10,947 nucleotides of DNA, taken from NCBI GenBank assembly GCA_023435335.1, contig JAEYRU010000084.1:1-10947 (forward strand), in the 5' to 3' direction. Positions within the stretch are counted from its first letter, which is position 1, and the number at the start of each line of letters is the position of its first letter. This DNA comes from Pseudomonadota bacterium. GTDB taxonomy: Bacteria > Pseudomonadota > Alphaproteobacteria > Rhizobiales > Rhizobiaceae. Shown piece by piece: positions 6,834 through 10,947 of this stretch. Made by a program: the position numbers and the translations under genes. Below the pieces are notes generated by a model. It was not told the DNA's origin, ran no database searches, and saw only the letters and a list, made by a program, of their open reading frames with translations.

Positions 6834-8283
6834 CGACGCCTCCGCGCACCAGCTTGTGCCGAATGTACTTCGGCGTCAGGTAGTCCAGGATTCCAAGCGA
6901 TCCGCCTTCGCGCCCGAACCCGCTTTCCTTTACACCGCCGAAGGGGGCTTCCGCCGTCGCCAGCAGCGTCTCGTTGATGCCGACCATGCCAGCCTCAAGC
7001 GCCTCGGCCGTCTCGGCGGCGAGTGCTGCGTCGTGGCTGAATACATACGCCGCCAGGCCGAACGGCGTCGCGTTGGCTCGAGCGATCACATCGTCCAGAT
7101 CGGTGAACGCCGCGATCGGCGCCACCGGCGCAAACGGTTCCTCGCGCATGATCGCTGCCGTTTCCGGTACGTCGGCCAGCACCGTCGGCGCCAGGAAATG
7201 TCCCTTCTCGAGCCCGGGTGGCCTCGTGCCGCCAGCGAGCAACCGGGCGCCCCGCGCCATTGCGTCCTCCACCATCCGCAGCGCATTTTCCAGCGACCGG
7301 CGGCGGATCATCGGCCCGGTCGTCACGCCTTCGGCCAGCCCGTTCCCCACCGTCAGATTCTTGGCATAGGACGCAAACGCCTGCTCAAACGGTCCGACGA
7401 TGGATTCGTGTACATAGAAGCGGCTCGGCGAAATGCACACCTGGCCGCAGTTCCGGAATTTCGTCGCGGCCAGTTTCTGGGCGGCGGCGACCGGGTCGAA
7501 ATCCGCATGCACGATTACGGGCGCATGGCCGCCGAGCTCGAGGGTGACCTTCTTTATGCCGGCGGCCGACTGGCGCAGAATCTCCTTTCCGACCGGCACA
7601 GACCCGGTCAGCGACACCTTGCGGATCACCGGAGAGGCGATGAGTTTCTCGACAAGCGGCACGGGTTCGCCACTGAGCACGGTGAGCACATCCGCCGGCA
7701 AGCCGGCATCAATCAATGCTTGCGCCAGTACCAAGCAGGAACCCGGCGCTTCGGAGGCCGGCCGCACGATCACCGAACATCCGGCAGCCAGCGCGGCAGC
7801 AATCTTTCGGGCGGGGAGCAACGCAGGGAAATTCCACGCCGAAAGCGCCAAGCAGGGCCCCACCGGCTGATAGATGACGCTCAGCCGCTCGTCACTGGCC
7901 CTGCCCGGAATCGTCTGGCCATAGATGCGCTTCGCCTCCTCTCCATGCCATTCGAACTGATCGGCAGAGGCGTTGATCTCGGCGTGTGCCTCGGCCAGCG
8001 GCTTGCCGGTCTCGGTGCTCATTACACGGGCGCCGTCGTCGGCGCGTTCGCGCAGCAGGTCCGCCGTCTTGCGCAGTATCGCCGCTCGGCTCCATGCGGG
8101 GACGTGACGCCAAAGGTCGAAGCCGCGCTGCGCGGCGTCCAGCGCCGCCGCGATGTCCTCGTCGCCAGCAGCCGGCACGGTGCCCACAAGTTCTTCCGTC
8201 GCCGGGCTGAACACATCGACCGCCGTACCCTCCGCGGACGCGCGCCATTTGCCGCCGATCAACAGGCCGTATCTCTCGTACAT
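6826..8283 (-). CDS. NAD(P)+-dependent aldehyde dehydrogenase (succinate-semialdehyde dehydrogenase-like)
   Basis: Cytoplasmic oxidation of an aldehyde intermediate to its acid. 485 residues from ATG at 8283, standard for the ALDH superfamily. Catalytic residues are intact: Asn151 in SAWNFP, general-base Glu249 in LELGGHAP, and nucleophile Cys283 in GQVCISPSRF. The FGGVKESGFGREGG stretch near the C-terminus is typical of the GabD / alpha-ketoglutarate-semialdehyde dehydrogenase group. The cofactor loop reads RPASEAP at 174-180. The usual Lys is Arg174, and Ser177 stands where NAD-specific enzymes often have Glu, so NADP+ use is possible. The frame is open further upstream to 8382, but the added 33 residues are not family-like; ATG at 8283 has GGGAAGGA 4 bp upstream and gives the expected N-terminus. 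It starts 31 bp after the ThDP enzyme and overlaps the dehydratase by 8 bp. It lacks the features that would identify a CoA-acylating IolA/MmsA enzyme. Confidence 0.94.
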   Translation of the reverse strand: MYERYGLLIGGKWRASAEGTAVDVFSPATEELVGTVPAAGDEDIAAALDAAQRGFDLWRHVPAWSRAAILRKTADLLRERADDGARVMSTETGKPLAEAHAEINASADQFEWHGEEAKRIYGQTIPGRASDERLSVIYQPVGPCLALSAWNFPALLPARKIAAALAAGCSVIVRPASEAPGSCLVLAQALIDAGLPADVLTVLSGEPVPLVEKLIASPVIRKVSLTGSVPVGKEILRQSAAGIKKVTLELGGHAPVIVHADFDPVAAAQKLAATKFRNCGQVCISPSRFYVHESIVGPFEQAFASYAKNLTVGNGLAEGVTTGPMIRRRSLENALRMVEDAMARGARLLAGGTRPPGLEKGHFLAPTVLADVPETAAIMREEPFAPVAPIAAFTDLDDVIARANATPFGLAAYVFSHDAALAAETAEALEAGMVGINETLLATAEAPFGGVKESGFGREGGSLGILDYLTPKYIRHKLVRGGVDA

Positions 8284-8314
8284 CGTATCCTTCCCTGATG
8301 ATCGTTGCGGCTCG

Positions 8315-10207
8315 TCAGATTGCCATGTTGCGGTAGCGCGCCTGAACGTCGTCACACCAGTTGCCGACGTTCCAGCGTCCATAGGCGCCCATCCCGCCGG
8401 CCTGGTGGCTGCCGTAGTAGACCGGCAGGTGAACGAGGCTCAGGCCCTTGTGGGCATGCGCCTTTCGCAGAGCCTCGGTAAGGCTCTCAGGCGTGGTGCC
8501 GCCGTTCAGGGCGCGTACGCCCGCGACAGATGCGGCCATGGCCGCGTAGTCCACAACCACGCCGTCGCTGGTACGGAAGTCACAACCGTACTGGGCTTCC
8601 TGCAGGGAACTGATCGCCGCCATGCGGCGGTTGTCGAAAAGCAGGATGGTTCCGTGCACGCCATGCTCGACGGCGTCGATGAGCACCTGCGGATTCATCA
8701 TGAAGGAGCCGTCGCCGGTGAATGCCACCGAATAGCGGCCGGTGTCGGCGATCGCGCTTGCGAGAAGCGCCGAGACGGCAAAGCCCATATAGGAGGCGCC
8801 GGTTTCGGTGAAGGTCTCGCCCGGCCCTTCGTCCTCGACGATCTGGAAGCCGTTCGCCTGTACGTCGCCGGCGTCAAAGATCTTCAGAGCGCCGACAGAC
8901 CTGCAAAAATCGATCGCCACCTTGATAGCCTGGGGCTGGGCCAGGATCTTCATGCCCCAGGCCGGATCATCCAAGGGACCGGCCTCGAATTGCCTACGCT
9001 TGAAATCCTGCCACTCGAGCTTCTTGTTGAGGCATTCCGCCAGCCACTCGGCCTTGGCGCCGCCAACCGGGACGTGTGCACGTCGCAACGCTTCGCAGAG
9101 CCGCGCGATCACCGCGCCGGCGTCGCCCTGCAGGGCAACGGTCCGGTTGTAATGCTGCACGTCCTGAGGGTCTGCGTTGACGTTGATGACGTAGCGCACG
9201 TTCGGCCAACCTGTGCCGGAACAATCGCTCTGGCAGACAGCGCGGCTGCCGATGACTATCAGCAGGTCAGCCTCTTCCATCGCATAGTTGCCGCTGATCG
9301 AGCCTTTCGAGCCGCCCACATGCATGTTCTGCGGGTGCGCATCGGGCATGACGCCCGGCGAACCCGGGCTTTCGACCACGACGGCGCCGGAGAGTTCCGC
9401 TAGCCGGCGCACCTCGGTCGAGAATTGACGCGCACCGCCCCCCGCCTTGATGGCCACGCGAGACGACTCGGCGATGAGCTTCGTGGCTTCTTCGAATGGC
9501 GCGTCGCCGACGGGCACCTGCGCCGCGAAGCGGGGCCGAACCGGAAGCGAATCGAGGCGGAGCGTCACCGGCGCAGGCTGTGTGTTGAGCGGCAAGTTGA
9601 GATAGAATGGCCCTGCCTTCCATGGATGGAACACGGCGCCCGCGCCCTTGCGCAGGGCGTCGCGCAGCGCGGCGGGCGAGTGCAATGTATAGGAGTGGCC
9701 CATCAGCGCCGTGATCTGGCCGAACACGCCCTGCGCCGGCTTCGGGATTTGCTGCATATTGTAGCCTTCCCCGTGCGTCGTCTCGTCTCCGTAGAGATGG
9801 TAGACGCCGATGCCGTTGGAGGCGGCGGCGAGCGAGCCCGCCATGGCTTGGAGGGCGCCCGGTCCGATCGACGTCACGACGGCGCAGGTCTCCCCATAGA
9901 TCCAGCGCGACGCCGTGCCGGCATGGGCCATCTCGACCTCGTTGCGGAACTGCCAGCAGCGTACCAGCCCCGCGTGCTCGTAGACACGCAGGACCTCACC
10001 CAGCGCGGTCGACCCGTGCCCGAAGACCGCCAGGAACTTGCACACACCCTGACGCATCAACCCAAGGACGAGCGCCTCGGCCAGCGGCAACGTGACCGGC
10101 GCGCTCAATCGCCCGGCCTCGATCGCCGCCTCCAGCCCGCCGGCCTGCCTCAGCCATGCGGCGCGAGCCTCGATCGTTGCAGGAAATGGATCTGCCGACG
10201 CATCCAT
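8315..10207 (-). CDS. ThDP-dependent enzyme, IolD-like (acetolactate synthase superfamily)
   Basis: Probable C-C bond-cleaving or hydrolytic enzyme using thiamine diphosphate. 630 residues in the three-domain order of the superfamily: N-terminal pyrimidine-binding domain (about 40-215) with FGHG at 62-65 and catalytic Glu90 in RNEVEMAHAG; central domain (about 235-375); C-terminal pyrophosphate-binding domain (about 430-600) with GDGS at 498-501 and closing Asp525-Asn526. The region FDNRRMAAISSLQ, then YGCDFRT and VDYAAMA, and a C-terminal RWNVGNW element parallel IolD (3D-(3,5/4)-trihydroxycyclohexane-1,2-dione hydrolase) better than acetolactate synthase. About 38 residues precede the first domain. 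No small regulatory subunit IlvH/IlvN is adjacent, arguing against branched-chain synthesis. The start at 10207 is 3 bp after the oxidoreductase stop, with GGGAG about 11 bp upstream. The residues between 138 and 175 are not canonical, so it may act on a different substrate from IolD. Confidence 0.85.
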   Translation of the reverse strand: MDASADPFPATIEARAAWLRQAGGLEAAIEAGRLSAPVTLPLAEALVLGLMRQGVCKFLAVFGHGSTALGEVLRVYEHAGLVRCWQFRNEVEMAHAGTASRWIYGETCAVVTSIGPGALQAMAGSLAAASNGIGVYHLYGDETTHGEGYNMQQIPKPAQGVFGQITALMGHSYTLHSPAALRDALRKGAGAVFHPWKAGPFYLNLPLNTQPAPVTLRLDSLPVRPRFAAQVPVGDAPFEEATKLIAESSRVAIKAGGGARQFSTEVRRLAELSGAVVVESPGSPGVMPDAHPQNMHVGGSKGSISGNYAMEEADLLIVIGSRAVCQSDCSGTGWPNVRYVINVNADPQDVQHYNRTVALQGDAGAVIARLCEALRRAHVPVGGAKAEWLAECLNKKLEWQDFKRRQFEAGPLDDPAWGMKILAQPQAIKVAIDFCRSVGALKIFDAGDVQANGFQIVEDEGPGETFTETGASYMGFAVSALLASAIADTGRYSVAFTGDGSFMMNPQVLIDAVEHGVHGTILLFDNRRMAAISSLQEAQYGCDFRTSDGVVVDYAAMAASVAGVRALNGGTTPESLTEALRKAHAHKGLSLVHLPVYYGSHQAGGMGAYGRWNVGNWCDDVQARYRNMAI

Positions 10208-10210
10208 GGC

Positions 10211-10947
10211 TCAGTGCGCTCCCGCCAGGGGCGAGAATTCGATTGCCTTGCCTAGGCGGGCCGATTCCTCGGCTGCCAGGGCGAAACGCAGCACCTGGCG
10301 GCCCTCATCCGCCGTCAAGACAGGCTTTCCACCCGTGCTCAGCGCGTCGATGTAGTGGCGAGTGGAGAGCACGAAGCTTTCTTCCCAGCCGGTCGCCATG
10401 TCGTGGTAGGTGGTCACGACGCCGTCGCGGTAGAGCATGACCGGCGGCGGATCACCGAGCCGGCCGTGGCCGCAATTGATCCAGATGACACCCTTGGTTC
10501 CAGTGATCTCGACGCGGTCGTCCTGGGCGTAGTGGCGGGTGATGATTTCAAGTTCGCGCGAATAGACCACCTCCAGATTGCCGATCCTTCCGCCGGAAAA
10601 GCGAAATGAGATGATCGAGGGCGCATCCAGAACCGCTCCTTTCAAGCTGGTCGTCTGGCCGATGAAGGCATGCACTGCCTCCGGATTGCCCATGAAATGC
10701 CAGGCAAGTGCGAATTTGTGGTGGCCATCGTCGAAGACCAGCGGCCCGCCGCCTGACTGCTTTTTTTCCTGACGCCAGGCGTTGGCTGCCACCGGCACGT
10801 CCCATGCCGTGGCGCTCTTGCCAGGATTGCTCTTGAGCCTGATGGACAGAGGCGTGCCTATCGCGTCCCCGTCGACTAATGCCTTCGCCTTCAGGACCGG
10901 CGGAAAGAAGATGAAGTTCTCGAAGATCTTGAACGGCCGCGCCGACG
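10211..10947 (-). CDS. Gfo/Idh/MocA-family oxidoreductase, C-terminal part (5' end beyond window)
   Basis: NAD(P)-dependent dehydrogenase of the family that includes IolG, glucose-fructose oxidoreductase and many sugar/cyclitol dehydrogenases. The frame is open to the right edge and 244 residues are visible. They cover the C-terminal alpha/beta substrate domain; the N-terminal Rossmann domain and its EKP motif would lie outside. Family marks are ENFIFFPPVLKAKALVDGDAIG at the start of the visible part (Gfo-type E-N...A..L...G.IG pattern) and DDGHHKF at about 10732-10752, which matches the family's D-x-G-H active-site motif. Further downstream are an ITGTKGVIWI strand and a final GRQVLRFALAAEESARLGKAIEF helix, both typical. 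An apparent start at GTG 10798 is internal and should not be used. It is the first visible gene of the catabolic set and probably oxidises the imported substrate or its first derivative; which one is not evident. Confidence 0.9.
   Translation of the reverse strand, partial: SARPFKIFENFIFFPPVLKAKALVDGDAIGTPLSIRLKSNPGKSATAWDVPVAANAWRQEKKQSGGGPLVFDDGHHKFALAWHFMGNPEAVHAFIGQTTSLKGAVLDAPSIISFRFSGGRIGNLEVVYSRELEIITRHYAQDDRVEITGTKGVIWINCGHGRLGDPPPVMLYRDGVVTTYHDMATGWEESFVLSTRHYIDALSTGGKPVLTADEGRQVLRFALAAEESARLGKAIEFSPLAGAH

Noticed and set aside
5115..8283. Sulfoquinovose Entner-Doudoroff-type pathway (IlvD/Edd dehydratase plus GabD-like aldehyde dehydrogenase)
   Set aside because: Those two families do occur in that pathway, but no KDG-type aldolase, lactonase or sulfoquinovosidase is visible, and an IolD-like ThDP enzyme is not part of it. 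It could be revisited if flanking genes show them.
6781..8298. A 505-codon open frame on the plus strand opposite the aldehyde dehydrogenase
   Set aside because: Its translation is arginine/histidine-rich with no domain pattern, while the minus strand encodes a complete aldehyde dehydrogenase with catalytic residues. It is a GC-rich antisense shadow.
5115..10207. Branched-chain amino acid biosynthesis (IlvD plus acetolactate synthase)
   Set aside because: The dehydratase looks like the sugar-acid subgroup, the ThDP enzyme resembles IolD, there is no IlvH/IlvN subunit or IlvC, and the genes share a locus with a sugar importer and an aldehyde dehydrogenase.

Overview
The window is GC-rich, densely packed and coded entirely on the minus strand. 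It holds nine protein genes with little intergenic DNA. The base composition, the twin-arginine-like signal on the binding protein, the FCD-type GntR regulator and the pairing of a CUT1 sugar transporter with sugar-acid enzymes fit an alphaproteobacterium, probably a soil or plant-associated Hyphomicrobiales member. This placement is inference; the window has no rRNA or phylogenetic marker.

In transcription order (right to left) the first half is catabolic: a Gfo/Idh/MocA-type oxidoreductase (its 5' end lies beyond the right edge), a ThDP-dependent enzyme resembling IolD (trihydroxycyclohexanedione hydrolase), an NAD(P)+ aldehyde dehydrogenase, and an IlvD/Edd-family sugar-acid dehydratase. 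These four are separated by 3 bp, 31 bp and an 8-bp overlap, so they look like one transcript. A 192-bp intergenic region follows. It carries a sigma70-like promoter and a perfect 14-bp inverted repeat, the best candidate for the local operator.

The second half is a CUT1 ABC importer with its regulator: periplasmic solute-binding protein, two MalF/MalG-type permeases joined by a probable TTGA start/stop overlap, a FadR/FCD-type GntR regulator, and a MalK/UgpC-type ATPase whose C-terminus runs off the left edge. Having the regulator between the second permease and the ATPase suggests feedback control of its own operon.

Together the genes look like an uptake-and-degradation unit for a polyol, sugar, sugar acid or cyclitol. 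The enzyme classes (dehydrogenase, dehydratase, IolD-like ThDP enzyme, aldehyde dehydrogenase) parallel the myo-inositol pathway (IolG, IolE, IolD, IolA). However, an IlvD/Edd Fe-S dehydratase stands where IolE would be, and no IolB, IolC or IolE is visible. The substrate cannot be read from the sequence. No RNA gene, mobile element, CRISPR array or extended repeat was seen.
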